Both the position numbers and the translations under genes were made by a program. This document shows, in pieces, positions 16,313-24,864 of a stretch of DNA of 38,158 bases; the first letter of the stretch is position 1; every line of letters starts with the position of its first letter. Source of the stretch: Pseudomonadota bacterium. GTDB lineage: Bacteria; Bdellovibrionota_C; UBA2361; OMII01. A model generated the notes under the pieces. It worked only from the letters and a program-made list of their open reading frames with translations. It did not search any database and had not been told where the DNA came from. The DNA is taken from positions 1-38,158 of the forward strand of contig OMII01000090.1 in assembly GCA_900299055.1 (NCBI GenBank). The letters are read 5' to 3'.

Positions 16313-18199
16313 ATGCCGAGGTCGGAACGTAATCAGCTCAACCTTGGAGTGCGTGTGATATGGGCGGGAGCGCTCTGCGCCTGCTGCCTGGCTATTCTTG
16401 TAGGGCGGCTCTGGTACTTGCAGATTGTCAAAGGCAGCTTTTTTCGCGACCGCTCAGAAAACAACAGGCTTCGTACTATCTTCATAACTGCTCCGCGCGG
16501 AGTAATCCACGATAGAAATGGCGAGCCATTAGTTAGTAACCGTCCATCATTCAATGTAGAGCTCGTAGTCGAAGACACTCCAGATCTGAAGAAGACTGTT
16601 GCCGATGTGGCGGAACTCGCAGGGGAAAACCCGGATGAGTTGTACGAGCGTGTGTCGAAGCAGACAAAGCGGAGACGATTTGAGCCGAAGATCGTGCTGC
16701 GCGATGTGTCGCGCGATGTTGTGGGTGCTATTTCAGCGCAGCGGCATCGCTTGCCCGGAGTGGTAGTCGGCGTGGCTCCTGCGCGTCAGTACCCGTTTGG
16801 AGACTTGGCAGCGCACCTTGTCGGGTACATTCGCGAGATCTCCTCGGATCAGCTCAAGAGCGTTACGTACAGTGGTTATCGCTCCGGTGACATGGTTGGC
16901 CAGTCGGGTATCGAATCGAGTCTTGAGCGATATTTGCGCGGCGAGCGGGGCGTGCAGGCGGTTATTGTAAACGCCCTGGGGAGTAAGATCGGAGAGGCTT
17001 ATACCCAGCCCGAGATTCCCGGCAGTAATGTATTTCTGACGATCGACAAACGGCTACAGAAGGTAGCCGATGATGCCTTGGTGGGTAAGAAAGGCGCGGT
17101 AGTTGTCATGGACGTGAAAAATGGCGACATATTGGCGCTTTCATCCGCGCCACGTTTTGAGCCGGCGCTATTCACTGGTGAGATTTCAAAGGATGAGTGG
17201 TCTGATCTGACAGATCCGAAATCGTACAAGTTATCAAATCGCGCTTTGCAGGGGGCGTTTCCACCAGGGTCAGTATTTAAGATCTTTGTGGCTGCAGCAG
17301 CGCTCTCGGAGGGTGTCACAGACACCCACGAGAAGACCTTCTGTCCTGGTTTTCTCCAGTTTGGAAAGAGATCGTTTCGATGTCACAAGCACTCGGGACA
17401 TGGCCGCACCGATTTATTTGAGGCAATAGTTCAATCGTGTGATGTGTTTTTTTACACGATTGGGCAACGCTTGGGCGTAGACCGCATTCATTATTACGCA
17501 CGAGATCTATTTGGTTTTGGGGAGCCTGTTGGACTGGCCGGGATGGAAGAGAGTGTTGGGCTCGTGCCCTCTACGAAGTGGAAGGAGTCCTACTTTCGCA
17601 ATCCTCAAGACAAAAAATGGTACCCAGGAGAGACTCTGCCCGTTGCAATTGGTCAGGGCGCAGTCTCGACAACGCCGATGCAAGTAGCACGAGCGCTCGC
17701 GGCAGTTGTAAATGGAGGAAAGCTGATCAAGCCCCGAGTTGTGAAGCGAGTAGTAGCGGAGGATGGGCGTGTGCTGGAAGATCGCTCACAGGCGCCAGAG
17801 ATTGCCCGAGTGATCGACATTGATCCCGCTATCCTTCAGGAGCTAAAGCGTTCGATGCTGGGAGTGGTTGAAGATAAACGAGGCACGGGCCATGCTGCTG
17901 CTCTTCCTGAGGTTAGTAAGATTCGGGTTGGAGGAAAGACTGGTACCGCGCAGGTGTCGTCACGAGAGTCTGGCGTTGATGTGGAGGATCACGCGTGGTT
18001 TGCTGGGTTTGGGCCAGCTGAGGATCCCTCCCTTGTGGTGGTTGCGTTGGTAGAAAATGGGGGGCACGGCGGGGCGGCTGCGGCACCGATCGCGCGTCAG
18101 ATTTTTATGCAGTATTTCAATGTTCAAGAACCCCAGAAGCCGCAGAAGACAGACCCGAAAAAGCGTAGTCGTGTGGAGGTGAACCGTGTTGACCATTGA
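16313..18199 (+). CDS. mrdA: penicillin-binding protein 2 (elongation transpeptidase)
   Basis: The product is a 628-residue class B PBP that cross-links peptidoglycan during cell elongation with RodA. It has an N-terminal membrane anchor (about 12-35), a pedestal/PBP-dimer domain starting at TAPRGVIHDRNGEPLVSN (59-76) and including GYIREIS, and a transpeptidase domain with SVFK (S320, K323), SCD (375-377) and KTG (542-544). The PBP2-type SxD variant of motif 2 fits mrdA. The tail (PQKPQKTDPKKRSR) is basic. It overlaps the rodA start by up to 14 nt, which indicates coupling. Confidence 0.97.
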   Translation: MPRSERNQLNLGVRVIWAGALCACCLAILVGRLWYLQIVKGSFFRDRSENNRLRTIFITAPRGVIHDRNGEPLVSNRPSFNVELVVEDTPDLKKTVADVAELAGENPDELYERVSKQTKRRRFEPKIVLRDVSRDVVGAISAQRHRLPGVVVGVAPARQYPFGDLAAHLVGYIREISSDQLKSVTYSGYRSGDMVGQSGIESSLERYLRGERGVQAVIVNALGSKIGEAYTQPEIPGSNVFLTIDKRLQKVADDALVGKKGAVVVMDVKNGDILALSSAPRFEPALFTGEISKDEWSDLTDPKSYKLSNRALQGAFPPGSVFKIFVAAAALSEGVTDTHEKTFCPGFLQFGKRSFRCHKHSGHGRTDLFEAIVQSCDVFFYTIGQRLGVDRIHYYARDLFGFGEPVGLAGMEESVGLVPSTKWKESYFRNPQDKKWYPGETLPVAIGQGAVSTTPMQVARALAAVVNGGKLIKPRVVKRVVAEDGRVLEDRSQAPEIARVIDIDPAILQELKRSMLGVVEDKRGTGHAAALPEVSKIRVGGKTGTAQVSSRESGVDVEDHAWFAGFGPAEDPSLVVVALVENGGHGGAAAAPIARQIFMQYFNVQEPQKPQKTDPKKRSRVEVNRVDH

Positions 18200-19337
18200 T
18201 CGGCGACTCCTTACGCATTTCGACTGGATGTTGTTCTCGCTAACGGTGTGTATTCCGCTTGTTGGTCTCATAGTCCTCTACAGCGCCGGATACGATCCAG
18301 AGTTTGCGGTTGATTTCCTTGGGTGGTTAAACGTGGAATTTAGGAGTCCTGCCTGCTTCAAGCAGGGGGTGTATCTTCTAACCGGCCTCGTCCTGATGGT
18401 GGTGGGGATGGCGATCCCCACTCAGACTCTCTATCGCTACTCATTTGCCATCTACGGGGGCGCGCTTCTTCTCTTGGTCGCCGTCGCTGGTTTTGGAGTT
18501 GTTGTAAATGGCTCTCGTCGATGGTTAGACGTCGGACTCTTTAAGCTGCAGCCAGCGGAGTTTATGAAGCTTGGGTTAATCGTGACAATGGCGAGACTGC
18601 TCGCAAAGTCACCACCTAAAAACGCGATAGCCTACTCACTCCGTGAGCTGCTCGTGCCAGCTTTTTTTATTCTGATCCCGATGGGGCTGATTGCACAGCA
18701 GCCTGATTTGGGCACCGCGCTTTCATTGGCGATAGTGGGAGTATGTCAGATCTTGTTCGTAGGTATTCGCCCGAAGGTTATTTTCGGAGTGGTACTGGCA
18801 GTGTGTGTGCTCGCGTATCCTGCCTGGAATTCACTTCATGAATATCAGCAGCGTCGAGTTATGGTGCTGCTTGATCCCGAAGCTGATCCGCAGGGAAGCG
18901 GTTATCACATCACCCAGTCAAAGATCGCTGTTGGTTCGGGAGAGCTCTTTGGAAAGGGGTTTCAGAAAGGCACCCAGACGCAACTTGAGTTTCTTCCGGA
19001 GCACACTACGGACTTTGTGTTCTCGGTTCTTGCAGAAGAGTGGGGCTTTGTCGGGTGCACTTTTATGATAGCGATGTTTTTCTGCCTCCTCGCTGCGATG
19101 CTTCGAGTGGCACATCGGAGCAGGGACCTGTTTGCGTGTCTGCTGGTGGTGGGCATCACGTCCCAGATATTTGCACATATTGTCATCAATATCGGAATGG
19201 TGATTGGATTAATGCCGGTAGTGGGTATACCGCTGCCTCTCATAAGTTACGGGGGTTCTTCGCTGCTCTCACTCTTGTTCGGGCTAGGCATCGTTCAAGG
19301 GGTGAGTATGCGACGGACGCTCTTTACATCGGTATAA
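18186..19337 (+). CDS. rodA: peptidoglycan glycosyltransferase RodA (SEDS family)
   Basis: This is a 383-residue polytopic SEDS protein with about ten membrane helices. Family motifs include GSRRWLDVGLFKLQPAEFMKLG, IAQQPDLGTAL, the DPEADPQGSGYHITQSKIAVGSG loop, FLPEHTTDFVFSVLAEEWGF and GIPLPLISYGGSS. RodA polymerises lipid II glycan strands and works with PBP2. The start is GTG 18186 (TTG 18189 also possible), inside the end of mrdA. FtsW is the close relative, but position after mrdA and the motif set favour RodA. Confidence 0.97.
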   Translation: MLTIDRRLLTHFDWMLFSLTVCIPLVGLIVLYSAGYDPEFAVDFLGWLNVEFRSPACFKQGVYLLTGLVLMVVGMAIPTQTLYRYSFAIYGGALLLLVAVAGFGVVVNGSRRWLDVGLFKLQPAEFMKLGLIVTMARLLAKSPPKNAIAYSLRELLVPAFFILIPMGLIAQQPDLGTALSLAIVGVCQILFVGIRPKVIFGVVLAVCVLAYPAWNSLHEYQQRRVMVLLDPEADPQGSGYHITQSKIAVGSGELFGKGFQKGTQTQLEFLPEHTTDFVFSVLAEEWGFVGCTFMIAMFFCLLAAMLRVAHRSRDLFACLLVVGITSQIFAHIVINIGMVIGLMPVVGIPLPLISYGGSSLLSLLFGLGIVQGVSMRRTLFTSV

Positions 19338-19341
19338 CGCC

Positions 19342-20520
19342 ATGAAGCTCAATACTATATATCGCGTAGGTTTAGCTGTCGGGATTATTCTACCCGTCAT
19401 GGGTGCAGCAGTGGTGGCGCCGCAGGCACAGGATTCAAGTGCGTCTGAGGTCACTTCGGCGGACCACATAGCTCCTCAAGTTGAGGTGACACCTACCGTA
19501 CTACCGCGTCTTGCCGTAGAGCCCCTCTCCCGAGAGCAGATCGATATCTTTCTCGATAGTGTTCGCGCGGGGTCTCCTTTTACCCCTCCACAGACGTACG
19601 TGTCGCAGAAAGTTGATGCGGCGACGTCGGGTATATGGTCTGGAGTCGCTTTCGATGCTGACGGTGAGGTGGTTGACCTTGTGCTGCGCTTTCGACCCTC
19701 AGTAGAGGAGCGCTTAAAACGAGCTGAGAGCGGTAAATCAGCGGGGCAGCTTGCCGACTCTGTCGATATCGGTATTCGGTTGGGGATAAAAGGCTTGCAG
19801 TTCTCGCACAGTATGGCGAGAGACCCGCAGATGCAGAATGGCTTCCTCTCGCCGCTGAAATCCGACAAGCGCCATAAAACTCGAACCGCTTTTGTTCGCG
19901 GCGTGCAGGAGTCTGGGATGCACTTGTCTGTCCCTCCGATGCTGTCTGGAGAAGCTGCGGAAAATTGGGGGGTTCTGATTTGCCCCCGTGCCGCAGCTGT
20001 TGTGAAAGATCCTTCAGGTCGTTCTCTCCAGTTGGAGCTCACCGCCTCACCCTATGAGTTGTCTGAGGTGAAGATGTCGATTGTTGGTAGCGCAAGTACT
20101 CGAGTTCCAACTTTAAACTCAAAAGAGCGCCTCAAGATGCGGGTATCGACAACCCAGGAGGTACCGCCGGCGATCATATCTGAAGATGAGGAGATTTCCG
20201 TCTCGCCGAGTCTCCAAATCGCATATCATCCGAGTGCTAGCGCAGACTTTTTTAGATTTGCGCCCCACGCCAGCACGCAGCAGGAGTTGAGGTTGATGGC
20301 TGAGACGGAGAACTCTGCTGGTTATATCCGTCGGGCGTACTTCGCTTCGACGCTCTATATTCAGAAGTTAACAGAGCCCTCGCCAGCTTCGGTTGTCGTC
20401 AATGGTGCCATGGTCGCTCGTGACGAGGGAGTATGCTACGTGGTGCAGCGCCGCAAAAATCGCTGGGCGGAGTATGGACGGGTCGCCCCTTCTAGGCCGG
20501 CGCAGGCAACAGGTCGCTAA
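19342..20520 (+). CDS. exported protein of unknown function at the end of the mre operon
   Basis: I do not recognise this 392-residue protein. The N-terminus (MKLNTIYRVGLAVGIILPV, then VVAPQAQD) is a signal peptide or membrane anchor, so the rest is probably periplasmic. The middle and C-terminal parts look beta-rich, with repeated short hydrophobic strands and few Cys. The ATG is 4 nt after the rodA stop and no promoter can fit between, so it is almost certainly cotranscribed with mreBCD-mrdA-rodA. No SD is apparent, in keeping with coupling. A periplasmic elongasome accessory role is inference from position only. The unit closes with the hairpin at 20528-20556. Confidence 0.75.
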   Translation: MKLNTIYRVGLAVGIILPVMGAAVVAPQAQDSSASEVTSADHIAPQVEVTPTVLPRLAVEPLSREQIDIFLDSVRAGSPFTPPQTYVSQKVDAATSGIWSGVAFDADGEVVDLVLRFRPSVEERLKRAESGKSAGQLADSVDIGIRLGIKGLQFSHSMARDPQMQNGFLSPLKSDKRHKTRTAFVRGVQESGMHLSVPPMLSGEAAENWGVLICPRAAAVVKDPSGRSLQLELTASPYELSEVKMSIVGSASTRVPTLNSKERLKMRVSTTQEVPPAIISEDEEISVSPSLQIAYHPSASADFFRFAPHASTQQELRLMAETENSAGYIRRAYFASTLYIQKLTEPSPASVVVNGAMVARDEGVCYVVQRRKNRWAEYGRVAPSRPAQATGR

Positions 20521-20527
20521 AGCTTTC

Positions 20528-20556
20528 AAGTCACGCACGTGGAACGTGCGCGACTT
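20528..20556 (+). terminator. hairpin ending the mre operon
   Basis: A 13-position stem with a single A-C mismatch (20528-20540 with 20544-20556) and a 3-nt loop starts 7 nt after the last stop. The following sequence is only weakly T-rich (TTAGTTTG), so termination may be inefficient. Confidence 0.6.
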
Positions 20557-20726
20557 TAGTTTGAAGCCCTTCAGTAACACACTCGAATTCTTTGGTATTT
20601 TCCCGGGCGTCCGTTTCGAGCGGTAAAACAGTCTTGGTGGCTGTTGTTGTCCATGCCCTGGTTGAAAATCTCTTTCTGCGCTAGGGTGCGATACCAAATT
20701 GCTCGTTACGCACACAAGGAGGCCCA

Positions 20727-22241
20727 GTGGCGATTATCATCGACGATGTTTCCCATACGTTCCATGAGTATCTTCTTCTGCCAGGGTTAACGACCAAAGA
20801 GCACATTGCGTCAAATGTGACCCTCAAGACGCCGATCCAACGGTACAACCTCAAGGATGGTATCCGAGGCCACCTCAATACGCCTTTCGTCTCTGCGGCG
20901 ATGCAGGCGGTATCGGGCCCTGAGTTGGCGATTGCACTCGCTCGAAAGGGAGGTTCAGCTTTTATCTTTTGTTCGCAGTCAATTGAGTCTCAGGCGCAGA
21001 TGGTTCGGAAGGTGAAAGAGCACAAAGCGGGCTTCGTGGAGTCAGACTCTAACTTGGCACCGACTGCAACGCTGGGCGACGCGCTTGCGCTTCGGCGTAA
21101 GACTGGACACTCAACGATAGCGATTACAGAGAATGGTGGTCGTAACACTAAGCTGCTTGGACTTCTGACATCAAAGGATTTTTGGGAGTACAAAGACGAT
21201 CTCACCCAGTGCGTCTCCGGCTTTTATACACCACGCGAGAAGCTTGTGATGGCTGAAGAGGGGGTTAGTCTCCAGGACGCTACTAACTTGCTCTGGAAGC
21301 ACAAAAAGGAGTGCCTGCCCGTCGTAGATAAGAACGGATGTTTAAAGTTCCTTGTGTTCCGTAAAGATTATTTCGATCATCACTCATATCCAGATGAACT
21401 TACCGATGGACGGAAGCGTCTGGTAGTGGGCGCCGCTCTGAACACCTACGATTATATGGAGCGTGCTTCTGCGTTGGTCGAGGCAGGAGTCGATTGTCTG
21501 TGTCTCGATTCGTCCGATGGATATAGTGAGTGGCAGGCTGAAGCTGCCCGCCAGCTTCGAGCCAAGTTCGGCGATAAGATTGTCTTAGGCGGCGGAAATA
21601 TCGTTTCAGCTGACGCCTTCCGCTATATGGTAGAAAAAGCTGAGGTCGACTTCGTAAAAGTTGGTATTGGCGGAGGCTCCATCTGTATTACTCGGGAGCA
21701 AAAGGGAATCGGGCGAGGCCAGGCGAGTGCGATTATGGACGTCGCGCACGAGCGCAACAAATACGCTCGTGAGACGGGTATCTACATTCCGATATGCTCC
21801 GATGGTGGCTTGAATTCCGATACGCAGATGATCGTTGCATTGGCGATGGGCGCCGATTTTGTGATGATGGGCAAGTATTTCGCGATGACCGAAGAGAGCC
21901 CAACAGCCAAGATTAGCTATCGAGGCAGGCTCTACAAACCTTATTGGGGAGAGGGGTCAAATCGGGCGCGCAACTGGCAGCGCTACAAGCAGAGCGAGGC
22001 AGCACATCTTGTGTTTGAGGAGGGAGTAGACGCGTACGTTCCTTATAGCGGGCCTCTCGCTGATAAGGTTGAGGTGTCGCTCGTAAAGCTTAAGTCGACT
22101 ATGTGCAACGTTGGAGTGCTTTCCTTGTCTGAGTTTCATGACAAGGCTCGGTTGACCCGTGTGTCCGAGATGACGGTTGTGGAAGGTGGTACATCGACAG
22201 TAGAGATGCTCGACCGGATGCAGCCAAACTCGGAGTCATAA
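20727..22241 (+). CDS. guaB: inosine-5'-monophosphate dehydrogenase
   Basis: IMP dehydrogenase converts IMP to XMP with NAD+, the committed step to GMP. It is a 504-residue TIM barrel with an inserted CBS pair (about 105-220). The catalytic loop GIGGGSICITREQ (C320) and the following KGIGRGQ, then DGG (IPICSDGG) and GADFVMMGKYFA, are family motifs. The loop and the flap region (WGEGSNRARNWQRY) are of the GGGSICITREQKG branch known from Clostridia and Bacteroidetes rather than the common proteobacterial GPGSICTTR type. Start is GTG 20727 with AAGGAGG 4 nt upstream. It heads a tight gene run. Confidence 0.96.
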   Translation: MAIIIDDVSHTFHEYLLLPGLTTKEHIASNVTLKTPIQRYNLKDGIRGHLNTPFVSAAMQAVSGPELAIALARKGGSAFIFCSQSIESQAQMVRKVKEHKAGFVESDSNLAPTATLGDALALRRKTGHSTIAITENGGRNTKLLGLLTSKDFWEYKDDLTQCVSGFYTPREKLVMAEEGVSLQDATNLLWKHKKECLPVVDKNGCLKFLVFRKDYFDHHSYPDELTDGRKRLVVGAALNTYDYMERASALVEAGVDCLCLDSSDGYSEWQAEAARQLRAKFGDKIVLGGGNIVSADAFRYMVEKAEVDFVKVGIGGGSICITREQKGIGRGQASAIMDVAHERNKYARETGIYIPICSDGGLNSDTQMIVALAMGADFVMMGKYFAMTEESPTAKISYRGRLYKPYWGEGSNRARNWQRYKQSEAAHLVFEEGVDAYVPYSGPLADKVEVSLVKLKSTMCNVGVLSLSEFHDKARLTRVSEMTVVEGGTSTVEMLDRMQPNSES

Positions 22242-22251
22242 AGAGAGCGGT

Positions 22252-22677
22252 ATGTGGTACACTCGGGAGCATTTTGAGATCGCTCGTGAGGCGCAGGTTT
22301 GGGGTGTTTTACCCCGCTTCGAGCCTGGGGATGTTGTAGCGCGAGGCTTTGCTGACTTGGGTTACGAGGAATTCCAAGTCTTGCCGGGGCAAAAACTCCT
22401 GTCGCTTACTGCCGGTTCTATTACGAGCATGGCAGGGGATGACACCAAGCATTTTTTCTGGATCCCCTCCATAGACGAGAGTTTCCAACTCCTTGAGAAA
22501 CAGGGCGCTGAGCAGCTTGTATGCGGTCGCATCGAGGGTCGTGAGTGGCGCGTGTCGTGCCGTGTACGTGGTGAGGACGTGGGCGCGGTAGCGCGCGATA
22601 TGCATACAGCGGTACTCAAGGCGTTACTTGCCACCTATCAATGCTGTTACCGAGCTCGTGAGGGGACTCAAGTATGA
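22252..22677 (+). CDS. unknown 141-residue protein between guaB and maf
   Basis: This is not recognised. It is a small soluble protein with no signal peptide or membrane helix. It opens MWYTREHFEIAREAQ, has a mixed alpha/beta middle (FFWIPSIDESFQLLEKQGAEQ, then RIEGREWRVSCRVRG) and a C-terminal helix with two adjacent Cys (YQCCYRAR). It starts 10 nt after guaB with a purine-rich AAAGAGAG upstream, and its stop overlaps the maf start by 4 nt (ATGA). Translation is therefore likely coupled on both sides, and the gene is probably real. A link to nucleotide metabolism would be guilt by association only. Confidence 0.7.
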   Translation: MWYTREHFEIAREAQVWGVLPRFEPGDVVARGFADLGYEEFQVLPGQKLLSLTAGSITSMAGDDTKHFFWIPSIDESFQLLEKQGAEQLVCGRIEGREWRVSCRVRGEDVGAVARDMHTAVLKALLATYQCCYRAREGTQV

Positions 22678-23255
22678 CACTGGCTGTTTCTCCTCTTATT
22701 TTGGCTTCAGGTTCTCCTCGTCGACGTGAGCTGCTCACGCAGGCTGGTGTTGAGTTCTCTGTAATCGTTCCTGGATGTGATGAGACACCGCTCTCACGAG
22801 AGTCGGCGCGTGAGATGGTTGAGCGTCTCGCTTTCGTCAAGGCATCTGTAGTAGCCGTGAGCTATCCTGATTCATTTGTGCTAGGTGCCGACACAACGGT
22901 TTGTATTGGTGGCGTTTCACTGGGCAAGCCTGAATCGGTAGAGGAAGCCTGCCAGATGCTGCGCACTATTCAGGGTAAGACTCATGAAGTGTGGGGTGGG
23001 ATAGCAGTAGTTCATCACACAAAAAAGGTCCGTGAGTGCTGGTCTCACGTAACACGAGTGACGATGGCGCCCATGGACGAGGAGACTATTCGAGACTACG
23101 TGGCGTCTGGAGAGCCGATGGATAAAGCCGGTTCTTATGCAATACAAGGACTTGGCCTCAGATTCGTTTCGAGCATAGAGGGCTCCTACTCAAATGTCGT
23201 TGGGCTAAATCTCACGACGGTTATGGATAAGTTCCGTGAGCTCTCATGTCGATAG
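22674..23255 (+). CDS. maf: Maf-family nucleotide pyrophosphatase
   Basis: Maf proteins hydrolyse non-canonical or pyrimidine nucleoside triphosphates to monophosphates (dTTP/UTP or m7GTP classes). At 193 residues it is the usual length. Motifs are LILASGSPRRRELL (8-21), a GADTTVCIGG metal/substrate segment, GKPESVEEACQML, the TRVTM strand and DKAGSYAIQGLG. The last motif matches the dTTP/UTP pyrophosphatase (YhdE-like) branch, but class assignment is tentative. It overlaps the preceding gene by 4 nt and yggS by 10 nt. Confidence 0.94.
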   Translation: MTLAVSPLILASGSPRRRELLTQAGVEFSVIVPGCDETPLSRESAREMVERLAFVKASVVAVSYPDSFVLGADTTVCIGGVSLGKPESVEEACQMLRTIQGKTHEVWGGIAVVHHTKKVRECWSHVTRVTMAPMDEETIRDYVASGEPMDKAGSYAIQGLGLRFVSSIEGSYSNVVGLNLTTVMDKFRELSCR

Positions 23256-23962
23256 CGACTAATCTAGGTCGAGTGCTGGATTCAGTCGAGCAGGCGGCTC
23301 GGGTCGCTGGAAGGTCACCGGCGGAGATAGTCGTAGTAGCGGTAAGCAAAAAAAAGCCACTTGAAGATCTGCTCGGTTATGAGAAGGCGGCGAGAGAGCG
23401 CGGAGTCTTGTGCGTCTTTGGTGAAAACTACCTTCAAGAGCTCAAAGTAAAGCGCCAGAGCATGGGGTCGGCTGTAATTTTTCATATGATCGGTCCGTTA
23501 CAGAGCAATAAAGTGAGAGACGCGGTTCTGTGTAGTGATGTTATCGAGTCGGTGCACTCACAAAAGGTTTTGGCGCTCATTGCGGAGAGTGCGTGCAAGC
23601 TGGGCAAACGACAGAAGATCATGCTTCAGGTGAATATCGGAAGTGATCCCGCTAAGAGTGGATTTGATCCAGCTCATGTGGAGGAAGCGATTAGGCTCGC
23701 GCATGACGCACGGGAAAGTATCGAACTTGTCGGACTCATGACGATAACACCCTACGAGGCTGAGCCTGAATCCTCGAGGAAATTTTTTCAGGCCATGCGA
23801 ACCCTGCGGGATGACCTATTGAGCAAGGGGCTTGCCGAATGCTTTGCCGCCTCGCGAGTGCTGCTTAGTATGGGTATGTCAGGAGACTACACTATTGCGA
23901 TTCAAGAGGGCGCCGATATCGTTCGTATAGGTACTGCAATTTTCGGCGCACGCGAGAGCTGA
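23246..23962 (+). CDS. yggS: YggS/PLPBP family pyridoxal-phosphate homeostasis protein
   Basis: This is a 238-residue alanine-racemase-N-fold PLP-binding protein that keeps free pyridoxal phosphate in balance and has no known catalytic turnover. Motifs are VVAVSK with the PLP lysine (K35), FGENYLQE, FHMIGPLQSNK, ESVHSQK, LQVNIGSDPAKSGF, GLMTI and LSMGMSGDY, then VRIGTAIFG, all in the expected order. The ATG lies inside the end of maf, so the two are coupled. The neighbour order maf-yggS suggests a housekeeping operon. Confidence 0.96.
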   Translation: MSIATNLGRVLDSVEQAARVAGRSPAEIVVVAVSKKKPLEDLLGYEKAARERGVLCVFGENYLQELKVKRQSMGSAVIFHMIGPLQSNKVRDAVLCSDVIESVHSQKVLALIAESACKLGKRQKIMLQVNIGSDPAKSGFDPAHVEEAIRLAHDARESIELVGLMTITPYEAEPESSRKFFQAMRTLRDDLLSKGLAECFAASRVLLSMGMSGDYTIAIQEGADIVRIGTAIFGARES

Positions 23963-24008
23963 CCAGCCACATAGACGCAAGTTGCGTAAGCGGGTGATGC
24001 TCGCTGCC

Positions 24009-24422
24009 ATGGAAGTTAATGAAATCATGCAGACTGACGTCGCTGTCCTGACGCCACAGGCGTCACTACGAGATGTCGCGGAGCTGATGCGAGAACGCGA
24101 CATCCGCCATGTCCCCATCCTTGAGAGTGGTAAGATCGTTGGTATCGTGAGCGACCGGGATCTTCGGCTCTATGTGGCAGACCTGTTTCAGTCACAGGGA
24201 GAGACCGAGATTGAGGCTGCTCGGAGAGCTCTTACGATTCGAAATATCATGCAGACAAAACCACTTCAGGTTGATCCAAGTGCGGATATAGGTGAGGTGG
24301 TCGACCTGCTGCTAGAGTACCGAATTGGAGCGGTGCTCGTTTCGGATAATCAGGGAGTTTTGAGAGGAATCGTAAGTTATGAAGATCTTCTTCGAGCATA
24401 CAGAGAGCTCGAAGAGGAATAA
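24009..24422 (+). CDS. two-CBS-domain protein
   Basis: The product has 137 residues from ATG 24009 (MEVNEIM, the typical opening of such proteins). ATG 23997 and TTG 23982 are in-frame alternatives and no strong SD decides. It consists of a CBS pair and little else. The first repeat contains LRDVAELMRERDIRHVPILESGKIVGIVSDRDLR, the second ADIGEVVDLLLEYRIGAVLV and RGIVSYEDLL. CBS pairs bind adenosine nucleotides and usually regulate a partner. The partner is not shown here; the downstream DUF5335-like and BON genes are possible stress-related neighbours. Confidence 0.9.
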   Translation: MEVNEIMQTDVAVLTPQASLRDVAELMRERDIRHVPILESGKIVGIVSDRDLRLYVADLFQSQGETEIEAARRALTIRNIMQTKPLQVDPSADIGEVVDLLLEYRIGAVLVSDNQGVLRGIVSYEDLLRAYRELEEE

Positions 24423-24435
24423 ACTAGGTGGCATC

Positions 24436-24774
24436 ATGATGAGAGAGACACGTGAGCTTCCAAAAAACGAGTGGAGACGCTTTTTTGATGCCATTTCGAG
24501 CGGGCTTCCCGGCAAGGCAGTTGATATTACTCTCATCACCCCTCAGGAAAGAGTGCATCAAAGCTGTGTGTGGCAGCTTCATGGGGTGACATACGACCCA
24601 CATGATGATGCGTTAATTATCTCATGTCGGCAGCAGGAGCACGTAATCGCGTCTCCGTTAGAAATTCGAATAGATAGGGATGCCTTTCGCATAAACTCAA
24701 TAGAGGTCATTAAAGGCCCCGGTGATTTGGAGTTGGTCCGTTTCGTGGAGCCGCTCTTGCTGCCAGTCGCCTGA
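24436..24774 (+). CDS. DUF5335-like protein
   Basis: The 112-residue cytoplasmic protein resembles the DUF5335 family of unknown function. It has an opening 'ELPKNEWRRFFDAISSGLPG', a VDITLIT strand, a VWQLHGVTYDPHDDALIISC core and a HVIASPLEIRID segment, as I recall the family pattern. The start is ATG 24436 (ATG 24439 next to it), with AGGTG about 6 nt upstream. It follows the CBS gene by 13 nt, so the two are probably cotranscribed. DUF5335 genes are often found near CBS or stress genes in my recollection, which I cannot verify here. Confidence 0.65.
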   Translation: MMRETRELPKNEWRRFFDAISSGLPGKAVDITLITPQERVHQSCVWQLHGVTYDPHDDALIISCRQQEHVIASPLEIRIDRDAFRINSIEVIKGPGDLELVRFVEPLLLPVA

Positions 24775-24785
24775 GGAGCATCAGC

Positions 24786-24814
24786 GACAGAATCGCCTCC
24801 ACTCTGACAGAATC
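24786..24814 (+). repeat. 9-bp direct repeat upstream of the BON gene
   Basis: GACAGAATC occurs at 24786-24794 and again at 24806-24814, exactly 20 bp apart (about two helical turns). The second copy overlaps a CTGACA that could act as a -35, with 17 nt to TACTCA. This could be a regulator site in the leader of the BON gene. Confidence 0.4.
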
Positions 24815-24864
24815 ACAGGAGCAGTTTACTCAGCCGAACGTTTTAGAAAGTGGGGAATAATTTT

